Shown one piece after another: positions 1 to 7,068 of a stretch of DNA of 64,000 bases. Position 1 is the first letter of the stretch, and every line of letters begins with the position of its first letter. The translations under genes were made by a program, and so were the position numbers. This DNA is from Terrisporobacter petrolearius (lineage in GTDB: Bacteria > Bacillota > Clostridia > Peptostreptococcales > Peptostreptococcaceae): assembly GCF_032598785.1 (NCBI RefSeq), contig NZ_CP102984.1; one strand, 5' to 3'. The notes below the pieces were generated by a model that did not search any database, had not been told where the DNA came from, and saw nothing but the letters and a program-made list of their open reading frames with translations.

Positions 1-49
1 TAGCTCCAATAAGAACTAAAGTAAGACAAATGTTATAAAGTATATCCAT
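1..49 (-). CDS. Partial CDS: N-terminus of an unidentified, probably membrane, protein
   Basis: Only the first 16 codons lie in the window, and the gene runs off the left edge. The reverse strand reads ATG at 49 with a strong AAGGAGGAAT ribosome binding site just upstream (53-64). The peptide MDILYNICLTLVLIGA is hydrophobic, so an N-terminal membrane segment or signal is likely. It is divergent from the biotin operon, about 170 bp from bioY. The family cannot be named from 16 residues. Confidence 0.5.
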   Translation of the reverse strand, partial: MDILYNICLTLVLIGA

Positions 50-130
50 TATAATTCCTCCTTAACTAATAATTGTAATTAGTTTGTGTAAAAAAAGGAA
101 AATAATTCAACTGTAATTTACAATATTAAA

Positions 131-183
131 TGTAAACCTAATAAAATAAAAAGGTTGACATAAATAAAAATCATAATTATACT
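131..183 (+). promoter_or_regulatory. BirA operator overlapping the bio promoter
   Basis: TGTAAACC (131-138), a 14-nt spacer and GGTTGACA (153-160) form the inverted repeat typical of Firmicutes BirA boxes, with one mismatch between arms. The right arm contains the -35 element TTGACA (155-160). It is followed after exactly 17 nt by TATACT (178-183), a near-perfect sigma-A promoter. BirA with biotinyl-AMP bound here would block polymerase. The downstream genes bioY, bioB and bioD fit biotin repression. Confidence 0.9.
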
Positions 184-223
184 TCTAATTATAAACTTAG
201 AAAATTTAGGAGGATAAAACGTG

Positions 224-793
224 ATGGATTTAAAAAATAAAACATATAAAATAGTTATTTGTGGCTTATTTGCAGCAATGATTTCTGTAAGTGCATTTAT
301 TCAAATACCAATACCAAATCTTGATTATTTTACACTACAATTTTTAATTGTGTTGTTAGCAGGTATGTTACTTGGATCAAAGCTTGGAGGAATTTCAGTA
401 TTAGTTTATGTTATAACAGGTCTTATGGGATTTCCAATATTTGCAGCAGGTGGAGGACTTACATATATGCTAAGACCTAGTTTTGGATATTTAATAGGAT
501 TTATATTATGTGCCTTTGTTACAGGATTTGTTTGCGAAAAAATAAAAAGTAAAAAAATATCTAAGTATTTAATAGCAGCTTTTTGTGGATTTTTAGTTAC
601 TTATGCTATTGGACTTATATATAAATATTTTATTTTGAATTTTTATATGGGAACAAAAGTGCCTTTTATAACAATACTGCTATCGTGTTTTCCACTAGAC
701 ATTCCTGGGGATCTAGTTTTATGTATTATGGCTAGTTTAGTAGGCTCAAAATTAAGTAAATATGTAAAAAGAGAAAATATAAATTATGCTTAA
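224..793 (+). CDS. bioY: BioY biotin ECF transporter S component
   Basis: BioY is the membrane substrate-binding (S) subunit of ECF-type biotin transporters. It works alone or with an EcfA/A'/T module, which is not in this window. The 189-residue protein is almost entirely hydrophobic, with about six membrane segments. It carries the BioY signature: a glycine-rich stretch near residues 85-100 (FAAGGGLTYMLRPSFGYLIG) and charged ends. ATG at 224 has AGGAGG 10 nt upstream; a GTG at 221 in the same frame is also possible. It is the first gene after the BirA-controlled promoter, and bioB follows after 78 nt, so it is probably co-transcribed with bioB and bioD. Confidence 0.93.
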   Translation: MDLKNKTYKIVICGLFAAMISVSAFIQIPIPNLDYFTLQFLIVLLAGMLLGSKLGGISVLVYVITGLMGFPIFAAGGGLTYMLRPSFGYLIGFILCAFVTGFVCEKIKSKKISKYLIAAFCGFLVTYAIGLIYKYFILNFYMGTKVPFITILLSCFPLDIPGDLVLCIMASLVGSKLSKYVKRENINYA

Positions 794-871
794 AGCTGTA
801 TTTTCATTTAAAAAATTAGTGAAATATACTTAAAAATTAGTAAAGATGTTAATTTAAAGGGAGTTATAATT

Positions 872-1834
872 ATGCTTAAACATATTAGTGAAAAAATATT
901 AAATAAAGAGTTAATAGATAAAAATACTGCTTTAAGTTTATTGAAATGTGATGTAGAAGATTTATGCAAAGAAGCGGACAAAATTAGAAAGTATTTTTGT
1001 GGTAGTGAATTTGATTTATGTACCATAGTAAATGGCAAAAGTGGCAGATGCTCAGAAGATTGCAAGTTTTGTGCTCAATCAAGTCACTATAAATCTGAAG
1101 TTGAAAATTATGAATTACTAGGTACAAATTTAATGAAAAAAGAAGCAATTTACAATTATGAAAAAAATGTAGGTCGTTATTCTGTTGTTACAAGTGGGAA
1201 AAAGTTAAGTTCAAAAGAAGTAGACTCTCTATGTGACACATATATAGAAATAAGAAAAAGTTGTAAAATTAAATTATGCGCTTCTGGTGGTTTATTAACT
1301 TATGAAGAGTTATGCAAATTAAAATATGCAGGTGTTACAAGATACCATAATAATCTGGAAAGCAGCAAAAGATTTTTCCCACAAATATGTACCACTCATA
1401 CTTATGATGAAAAAATTCAAACTATAAAAGCTGCTAAGAAAGCCGGTCTTACAGTTTGTTCTGGTGGTATAATGGGCCTTGGTGAAAATATGGAAGATCG
1501 TGTTGATTTAGCATTTACTCTTAGAGATTTAGGAATAACTTCAGTGCCTATTAATATACTAAATCCTATAAAAGGTACACCCTTAGAAAATAACAAAGTA
1601 TTAACATTGGACGAGGTAAGAAAAATAGTCGCTATTTATAGATTTATTTTACCTAATGCACAACTTCGTTTGGCTGGAGGTAGAGGACTTTTAGAAGACA
1701 AGGGTTTAAGTGTTTTCTCATCTGGTGCCAATGCTGCAATTACAGGAGATATGTTAACCACTTCTGGAATTACTATTGATGAAGATATGAAAATCATGAA
1801 GAAACTTGGATATGAGGTGAAGTGTAATGAATAG
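872..1834 (+). CDS. bioB: Biotin synthase (radical SAM)
   Basis: BioB inserts sulfur into dethiobiotin to make biotin, the last step of the pathway. The 320-residue length is normal. The radical-SAM [4Fe-4S] motif CSEDCKFC provides Cys60, Cys64 and Cys67. Downstream are the BioB features CASGG, a YHNNLES motif and RLAGGRG near the C-terminus, which contains the arginine that ligates the second [2Fe-2S] cluster in this family. The RBS AAAGGGAG precedes ATG 872. Its end overlaps bioD by 8 nt, indicating translational coupling. It lies under the BirA promoter upstream of bioY. Confidence 0.97.
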   Translation: MLKHISEKILNKELIDKNTALSLLKCDVEDLCKEADKIRKYFCGSEFDLCTIVNGKSGRCSEDCKFCAQSSHYKSEVENYELLGTNLMKKEAIYNYEKNVGRYSVVTSGKKLSSKEVDSLCDTYIEIRKSCKIKLCASGGLLTYEELCKLKYAGVTRYHNNLESSKRFFPQICTTHTYDEKIQTIKAAKKAGLTVCSGGIMGLGENMEDRVDLAFTLRDLGITSVPINILNPIKGTPLENNKVLTLDEVRKIVAIYRFILPNAQLRLAGGRGLLEDKGLSVFSSGANAAITGDMLTTSGITIDEDMKIMKKLGYEVKCNE

Positions 1835-2501
1835 AGGTGTATTTATTACAGGTACTTCCACAGATGTGGGAAAAACTTATATTAGTACTTTAGTAGTAAA
1901 AAATCTTAGAGAAAATAATGTGAATTGTGGATATTTTAAAGGCGCTTTAAGTGGAGCTTATTTGGAAGAAAATGAACTAATACCTGGAGATGCAAAAGAA
2001 GTCTGTACCAGAGCAAATATAAATTGTAAACCAAAAGATTTAGTAAGCTATACTTTTAAAGAACCAGTATCTCCACACCTAGCAGCAAAAATAAATAATG
2101 AATTTATTGAGTTAAATAAAATAAAAGAAGATTTTGATAGAATTAGTAAGAACTATGACTTTATGGTTGTTGAGGGATGCGGAGGAATTGTTTGTCCTCT
2201 AAGATTTGATGATAAAAAAATAATGTTAACTGATATTATAAAACTAATAAATTATCCTATTATTGTAGTTGCTGGTGGAGGCCTTGGAACAATAAATGAT
2301 ACAGTTCTTACTGTAGAATATGCCAAATCTCAAGGAATTTCAATAACAGGAATTATTCTTAATAACTATGACGAAAGCAATTTGATGCATATTGATAATA
2401 AAAAAATGATAGAAAAACTAACTAAGATACATGTTATTGCCTGTGTAAAAGAAAACGATGAAAATATTAACATATTAAAAGTATTAATAATGGATATATA
2501 A
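1827..2501 (+). CDS. bioD: Dethiobiotin synthetase
   Basis: BioD is the ATP-dependent carboxylase that closes the ureido ring of diaminopelargonic acid (DAPA), giving dethiobiotin, the BioB substrate. The 224-residue protein begins with the P-loop GTSTDVGKT (residues 8-16). It keeps VVEGCGGI, the BioD Mg/ATP-site motif (usually VEGAGG), and AGGGLGTIN. The ATG overlaps the end of bioB, so the two are coupled. No bioA, bioF or bioW is in the window, so DAPA must come from a distant locus or from outside. The family assignment is firm. Confidence 0.96.
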   Translation: MNRGVFITGTSTDVGKTYISTLVVKNLRENNVNCGYFKGALSGAYLEENELIPGDAKEVCTRANINCKPKDLVSYTFKEPVSPHLAAKINNEFIELNKIKEDFDRISKNYDFMVVEGCGGIVCPLRFDDKKIMLTDIIKLINYPIIVVAGGGLGTINDTVLTVEYAKSQGISITGIILNNYDESNLMHIDNKKMIEKLTKIHVIACVKENDENINILKVLIMDI

Positions 2502-2552
2502 AGGAAATACTATTTGAAGGTATTTAACTAATGAAGAAAAAGAAGAAATATA

Positions 2553-3089
2553 ATGAAGAGAAAAATAATCTTTAACTTAGCTATGAGTATAGATGGATAT
2601 ATTAGTGATGATGATGGAGGATACGAGTGGATTGTAGGAGAAAATAATAATTCACTGGATACCAAAGAACAATTTGAGTTTAATAAATTTTTAGAAACTT
2701 GCGATACAATAGTAATGGGAAGGAAGTCTTATGAAGATATACCAAAATAAACTTTTGATGAGTTTTCAGATAAAAAAGTTTATATAGTTACAAATAAAAA
2801 ACTTAGTGTTAATAAAGATAATGTGGAAATTATAAATGGAGATATTGTTGAAAAGATACTTAAGTTAAAAAATGAAGAAGGAAAGAATATATGGATATTT
2901 GGTGGAGCAATTTTAGCAGATGCATTTATCAAAGCTGATGTTATAGATGAATATATAATTGGTATAATTCCATGTATATTAGGTAAGGGAAGAAAGTTAT
3001 TTTTAGAAAATAATCCGACTATAAATCTACATTTAAAAAATTATAGTTTATCAGATGGAATTGCAGTTTTAACTTATGCAAAAAGATAG
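2553..3089 (+). pseudogene. DHFR/RibD C-terminal-like reductase with an in-frame nonsense codon
   Basis: One frame reads through the whole interval but is interrupted by TAA at 2748-2750. The N-terminal part MKRKIIFNLAMSIDGYISDD is typical of the dihydrofolate reductase/RibD_C family and leads to VMGRKSYEDIPK. After the stop the same frame continues TFDEFSDKKVYIVTNK, then IWIFGGAILADAFIKADVIDEY (given in part) and a normal C-terminus. Read through, the protein would be about 178 residues, the family's usual size. A single substitution to TAA explains the break. ATG 2823 could restart a fragment, but it would lack the substrate-binding half. It lies 51 nt after bioD. Confidence 0.85.
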
Positions 3090-3184
3090 AATATATTAAT
3101 TATATTTGTATAAAGCTACACTAAAATGGAATAATAAATTTAAAATAAAAAGTAATATTATATTTAAATATAAGGAGTATACAT

Positions 3185-3484
3185 ATGATTTTAGACAAGG
3201 AAAAATATATAAAAGTTAGATCAGCTCAAGCCCAAGGAGCTAGAACAGTGCAAGATGTTAAAGACATGACAGATATAGTTATAGAAAATGATGAAGAATA
3301 TAGTGAGATTGATAGGCTAGTTCAAAATGTTTGTAAATGTCAAAATATATCTGTAAATGAAGTAGTAGCAGCAGTAAAAAATGGTGCACAAACAGTAGAA
3401 CAAGTAATGGAAGAAACTAATGCAGGTACTGGCTGTGGTAGATGTAAAGGAATAATAGCAAATATTTTAGAAAACAAAAAATAG
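3185..3484 (+). CDS. (2Fe-2S)-binding BFD-like protein with a degenerate first domain
   Basis: This 99-residue protein resembles two tandem BFD-like (bacterioferritin-associated ferredoxin) domains. The second domain is complete: VCKCQ supplies Cys50 and Cys52, and GTGCGRCKG supplies Cys84 and Cys87, so it should bind one [2Fe-2S] cluster. The first domain keeps the fold signature (GARTVQDVKDMTD), but its four cysteine positions are changed (no C-x-C at the start, no C-x-x-C). A paralogue at 59704-60024 has both domains intact. The RBS AAGGAG precedes ATG 3185. The gene stands alone and ends in a strong terminator. The role is unknown; electron transfer or Fe-S delivery is likely for the family. 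Confidence 0.8.
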   Translation: MILDKEKYIKVRSAQAQGARTVQDVKDMTDIVIENDEEYSEIDRLVQNVCKCQNISVNEVVAAVKNGAQTVEQVMEETNAGTGCGRCKGIIANILENKK

Positions 3485-3491
3485 TTAAGTA

Positions 3492-3534
3492 AAAAAGCCT
3501 TAGTAAATAGAAAACTATTTCTAAGGCTTTTTAC
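3492..3534 (+). terminator. Intrinsic terminator
   Basis: AAAAAGCCTTAG pairs with CTAAGGCTTTTT, extended by AAATAG/CTATTT with one bulge, around a short loop, and a U-run follows. It lies 8 nt after the BFD-like gene. Confidence 0.85.
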
Positions 3535-3704
3535 TTAAGTTGTACAATCTAAATTATATATTAAAAGCATCAGTTTTTCAGGTTAATAAATCAATTAAAT
3601 TTATATGTACTTAAATATTATAGAAAATATCAATTTCAATAAATGTTTTTTATATGGTAATCTTAAATTGAGTTAAGTTAAATTAAGACCAAAGGGGACA
3701 TAAA

Positions 3705-4616
3705 ATGAGTATAAAAATTGATATTATATCAGGATTTTTAGGTGCGGGAAAAACAACTTTTCTAAATGAATTTATTAAAAATACAGATGAAAAAATTGCT
3801 ATTATTGAGAATGAATTTGGAGATGTTTCTATAGACAGTGATTTAATAAAGGGAGATTATACAGTGAAAGAATTACCCTCAGGTTGTATATGTTGTAGTT
3901 TAATAGGCAGCTTCAAAGAGGCGATACTATCTTTAAGTGAAGAAGTTAGTTTAGACAGAATTATAATTGAACCTTCCGGTGTTGCTATGTTATCAGACAT
4001 AGTTAAATTGTGCGAAAATATATGTAAGTCTTCAAAGAAAGAAATGACAATCAGCAATATAATCACCATAGTGGATTTATGTAATTTTTATGAATATGAG
4101 GGTAATTTTGGGAATTTTTACTTAAATCAAATAAAAAATGCAAACATTATACTACTTAGTCATTTGAAAGAAGTAGATAAAAATCAAATAAAAACGATTA
4201 TTGATAAACTTTGTAGGTATAACGAGGAAGCTTATATAATAGAAGAAGACTGGTATTTTGAAAGAAAATTAAATTTAAAAAATTATATTGAAGCTTTAGA
4301 GACAAATAGAGTTGTTATAAAAGAAAATTTAAAGGAAACAAGTAGAATCAAGAAGTTATTGAAATCTATTACAATAGATAAACCTAAGGTTTTTACAGAA
4401 GAAGAGTTAAAAGAAGTATTAGAACTACTAAAGGGTAAAAAACATGGATATGTATTAAGGGCAAAAGGTATAATTCAAATTGAAAAGGGTAAAACTGTTC
4501 ATTTTGACTTTACTCCAAATAACTATTCTTATGAATATATGGGTGAAATATGTGAGGCTAAAGTAGTGATAATAGGATTGCTTTTAAATACAAAATCGAT
4601 AAAAGAATTATTTTAA
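3705..4616 (+). CDS. CobW/COG0523 family GTPase (putative metal chaperone)
   Basis: A 303-residue G3E-family GTPase. Walker A is GFLGAGKTT (residues 10-18). The switch region IIENEFGDVSID is typical. The family's metal-binding GCICC motif is at residues 60-64. The C-terminal CobW_C-like domain (about 225-303) includes the pattern HGYVLRAKGIIQ. COG0523 proteins deliver or insert metals (Zn, Co, Fe) into enzymes, but the client cannot be told here: there is no Zur box or client gene nearby. AAAGGGGAC is the RBS for ATG 3705. It is a lone gene that converges on psuG across a shared hairpin. Confidence 0.88.
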   Translation: MSIKIDIISGFLGAGKTTFLNEFIKNTDEKIAIIENEFGDVSIDSDLIKGDYTVKELPSGCICCSLIGSFKEAILSLSEEVSLDRIIIEPSGVAMLSDIVKLCENICKSSKKEMTISNIITIVDLCNFYEYEGNFGNFYLNQIKNANIILLSHLKEVDKNQIKTIIDKLCRYNEEAYIIEEDWYFERKLNLKNYIEALETNRVVIKENLKETSRIKKLLKSITIDKPKVFTEEELKEVLELLKGKKHGYVLRAKGIIQIEKGKTVHFDFTPNNYSYEYMGEICEAKVVIIGLLLNTKSIKELF

Positions 4617-4653
4617 ATGAAGGCCAAAGTTAAAATAAGGATAAAAAACAAGG

Positions 4654-4700
4654 GGCTGTGGTACAAAAGTTAAAAGCTATTGTACTACAGCCATTTTTGG
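4654..4700. terminator. Bidirectional terminator between convergent genes
   Basis: GGCTGTGGTACAA (4654-4666) pairs with TTGTACTACAGCC (4680-4692). T-rich sequence follows on the + side and A-rich sequence lies on the other, so it serves both the COG0523 gene and psuG. Confidence 0.85.
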
Positions 4701-4705
4701 GGTTA

Positions 4706-5626
4706 TTATTTGTTTAAGTCAGCTAAATCTTTTGCTATATTAGCAGCAACTTTAGCATTGTTGTAAACAAGTTCTATATTAGAAGCAAGAGATTTACCTT
4801 CAGTTATAGTTTTTACTTTGTCTAATAAGAAAGGAGTAACTTGCTTTCCGCCTATGTGTTTTTCTTTTGCTTCTTTTAAAGCAGATTCTATGGCATTAGT
4901 TATAGTGTCGTAGTCCATTTCGAACTCCTTAGGTATTGGATTAGCTATTACCATACCACCTTTTAAGTTTAAGTCCCACTTAGCTTTTAGAGCCTCAGCT
5001 ACTTCCATAGAAGAGTCAACTCTGTAGTCAACACCAAATCCTGAATTTCTAGTGTAAAAAGCAGGCATTTCTTCAGTTCCAAAACCTACTACTGGAACAC
5101 CGTGAGTTTCTAAGTATTCTAGGGTTAAACCAATATCTAAGATAGACTTAGCTCCAGCACATATAACAGCAACGTCAGTGTTAGCTAATTCTTCTAAGTC
5201 AGCAGATATATCCATAGTAGTTTCAGCTCCTCTATGAACTCCACCTATTCCACCAGTAGCAAATACTTTTACTCCAGCAAGATCTGCAAGTATCATAGTA
5301 GTAGCAACAGTAGTAGCTCCAGTTAATTTTTTAGAGATTATAAAGGGTAAATCTCTTCTAGATGCTTTAACTACATTTTTGCTTGTAGCTAAGAATTCTA
5401 TTTCTTCTTTAGTTAAACCAACTTTTAAAACTCCATCTAGTATAGCTATAGTTGCAGGAACTGCACCATTTTCTCTTATTATATTCTCAACATTACTAGC
5501 CATTTCAACGTTTTGTGGGTATGGCATACCATGAGATATTATTGTAGATTCTAAAGCAACAACTGGCTTTCCTTCTTTAACTGCTGCTTCAACTTCGGGA
5601 TGTATTTGTAAGTATTTTTTTAACAT
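4706..5626 (-). CDS. psuG: Pseudouridine-5'-phosphate glycosidase
   Basis: PsuG cleaves the C-C glycosidic bond of pseudouridine 5'-phosphate to uracil and ribose 5-phosphate, in the cytoplasm. The 306-residue length is typical. Diagnostic stretches include VALESTIISHGMPYPQN, the GATTVATTM segment and FATGGIGGVHRGAE, which is strongly conserved in this family. The kinase gene lies 28 nt upstream on the same strand, giving the catabolic order psuK-psuG seen in many bacteria. An AAGGAGTT site precedes the ATG at 5626. Confidence 0.97.
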   Translation of the reverse strand: MLKKYLQIHPEVEAAVKEGKPVVALESTIISHGMPYPQNVEMASNVENIIRENGAVPATIAILDGVLKVGLTKEEIEFLATSKNVVKASRRDLPFIISKKLTGATTVATTMILADLAGVKVFATGGIGGVHRGAETTMDISADLEELANTDVAVICAGAKSILDIGLTLEYLETHGVPVVGFGTEEMPAFYTRNSGFGVDYRVDSSMEVAEALKAKWDLNLKGGMVIANPIPKEFEMDYDTITNAIESALKEAKEKHIGGKQVTPFLLDKVKTITEGKSLASNIELVYNNAKVAANIAKDLADLNK

Positions 5627-5654
5627 TTTATTAACTCCTTTATTCTTTATATAA

Positions 5655-6746
5655 TTAGATATTTAATTCTTTGATTTTTTGTTTTATTAAATCTTCACTT
5701 AAGTTTGGATTGATAGTATTTTTATGGGATAGTGCTAAAATTGATGCTCCAACAGATAACTTTGCAGTTTGTTCTATATCAAGATCATTCATAAATCCAT
5801 ATACTATACCGGACATAAAAGCATCTCCAGCTCCAGTGGCATTTACTATATCAATTTTTATGCCAGGTATATGCAGTGTTTTTTCTTTGTTAGCACAATA
5901 TACGCCATCGCTACTTAGTGTTATAAATACACTTTTAACACCTTTTTCTATAAAGTATTCACAAGATTTTTTAGCGTCATCTAAGTTTTCTATTTTAATT
6001 CCAGATAATGTTTCGGCTTCATACTTGTTTAATTTAATTACTTCGAACTTATGAAGTATATCTTTTATTTTTACACATTTAGCAGTAGAAACAGTATCTA
6101 GAAAAATTGGTAAATGACTATAATTTCTTGTTATAAAATCTATAGTTTCCTTAGATAAATTAGTATCTAAAACTATAGCCTTGGAATCATCTATTGATTT
6201 GTGTTTTGAATGAATAAAAGTTTCATCCAGTTTTTCGATAATGTCCATATGACTTATGGCAAGTTGCATATCTTTTGAATGATTTAATATAGAAATATAA
6301 ATTGATGTAGAGTATTCATCTGATACAAAACAATCATTAACATCTATATTTAGATTTTTACACTCAGAAAGAATAGTATTTCCATATAAGTCATTTCCTA
6401 TAGCTGAAATAAGTTTAGTATTTACACCAAGTCGGCTTAAATTTTCTGCTATATTTCTACCAACTCCACCCATGGATATGTCAACCATGCCAGGGTTAGA
6501 GTCATGCATCACTAGAGGATTATTTGGAAATCCTTGAATATCCATATTTGATCCACCAATAACTGTAACGTAATTTTCTCTTCTTAAAATGTAACCTTTG
6601 CCTAAAATCTGTCCCTTTTTCATTAAATTAGTTATATGAACAGCCACAGAAGCACGAGATATATTAAGTATATCAGCCAGTTCTTGTTGTGAAATCATAG
6701 GATTACTTTTTAGGATTTGTAAAATTTCTTTTTCTCTGTAAGTCAT
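5655..6746 (-). CDS. psuK: HTH-PfkB fusion: pseudouridine kinase / autoregulator
   Basis: A 363-residue two-domain protein. Residues 1-55 are a winged helix-turn-helix (ISQQELADILNISRASVAVH). Residues 60-363 are a PfkB/ribokinase-type sugar kinase with GGVGRNIAENLSRLG and the catalytic signature NATGAGDAF near residue 304. It should phosphorylate pseudouridine to the 5'-phosphate used by PsuG. The fused DNA-binding domain suggests it senses its own substrate or product and controls the operon. A perfect palindrome lies 23 bp upstream of its start. AGGTGA is the RBS. The kinase role is inferred from the adjacent psuG. Confidence 0.93.
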   Translation of the reverse strand: MTYREKEILQILKSNPMISQQELADILNISRASVAVHITNLMKKGQILGKGYILRRENYVTVIGGSNMDIQGFPNNPLVMHDSNPGMVDISMGGVGRNIAENLSRLGVNTKLISAIGNDLYGNTILSECKNLNIDVNDCFVSDEYSTSIYISILNHSKDMQLAISHMDIIEKLDETFIHSKHKSIDDSKAIVLDTNLSKETIDFITRNYSHLPIFLDTVSTAKCVKIKDILHKFEVIKLNKYEAETLSGIKIENLDDAKKSCEYFIEKGVKSVFITLSSDGVYCANKEKTLHIPGIKIDIVNATGAGDAFMSGIVYGFMNDLDIEQTAKLSVGASILALSHKNTINPNLSEDLIKQKIKELNI

Positions 6747-6768
6747 TTAATCACCTAAAATTAATATT

Positions 6769-6827
6769 TGTTTATACATATAAACATTTGTTAAAAATAT
6801 AATACCATCATTGCTTACAAAGAGCAA
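6769..6827 (-). promoter_or_regulatory. psuKG promoter and palindromic operator
   Basis: On the minus strand, TTGCTC (plus 6822-6827), a 17-nt spacer and TATTAT (plus 6799-6804) form a sigma-A promoter. Just downstream, near the expected transcription start, is the 18-bp palindrome TGTTTATACATATAAACA (6769-6786). Its place after the -10 box suits a repressor or roadblock. The N-terminal HTH of PsuK is the obvious candidate ligand, which is an inference. Confidence 0.7.
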
Positions 6828-6972
6828 TACTTTTTTGTATAAAATAAACAAGTAGTGTGTTATAAATATAAAAAGTGATAAATATGATATACTATATAAT
6901 ATATTTAATATTACTAACTGAAGTTAGATTTATAAAAGATTGTGTATACTGTTAAAAAACTATATATGTATT

Positions 6973-7000
6973 TTGTAAGGAAATTAAGAATATTTATAAT
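6973..7000 (+). promoter_or_regulatory. Predicted sigma-A promoter for the HypF-like gene
   Basis: TTGTAA (6973-6978), a 16-nt spacer and TATAAT (6995-7000). It is about 25 nt ahead of the leader ORF at 7033 and is the best promoter match in the divergent psuK/hypF spacer. Confidence 0.6.
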
Positions 7001-7032
7001 ATAGAAGATATTTTACAAATAGGGGGTAGTCT

Positions 7033-7068
7033 ATGAATAAAAAAGAAAGAAATGAAGTGATAATATGA
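7033..7068 (+). CDS. Leader peptide ORF coupled to the HypF-like gene
   Basis: An 11-residue ORF, MNKKERNEVII, starts at ATG 7033 with a strong AGGGGG site 6 nt upstream. Its TGA overlaps the ATG of the next gene (ATGA at 7065-7068). The downstream start has only a weak site of its own, so translation of the large gene probably depends on re-initiation after this leader. There is no run of a single regulatory codon, so classic amino-acid attenuation is not evident. It could instead be the remaining start of a longer lost reading frame. Confidence 0.5.
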   Translation: MNKKERNEVII

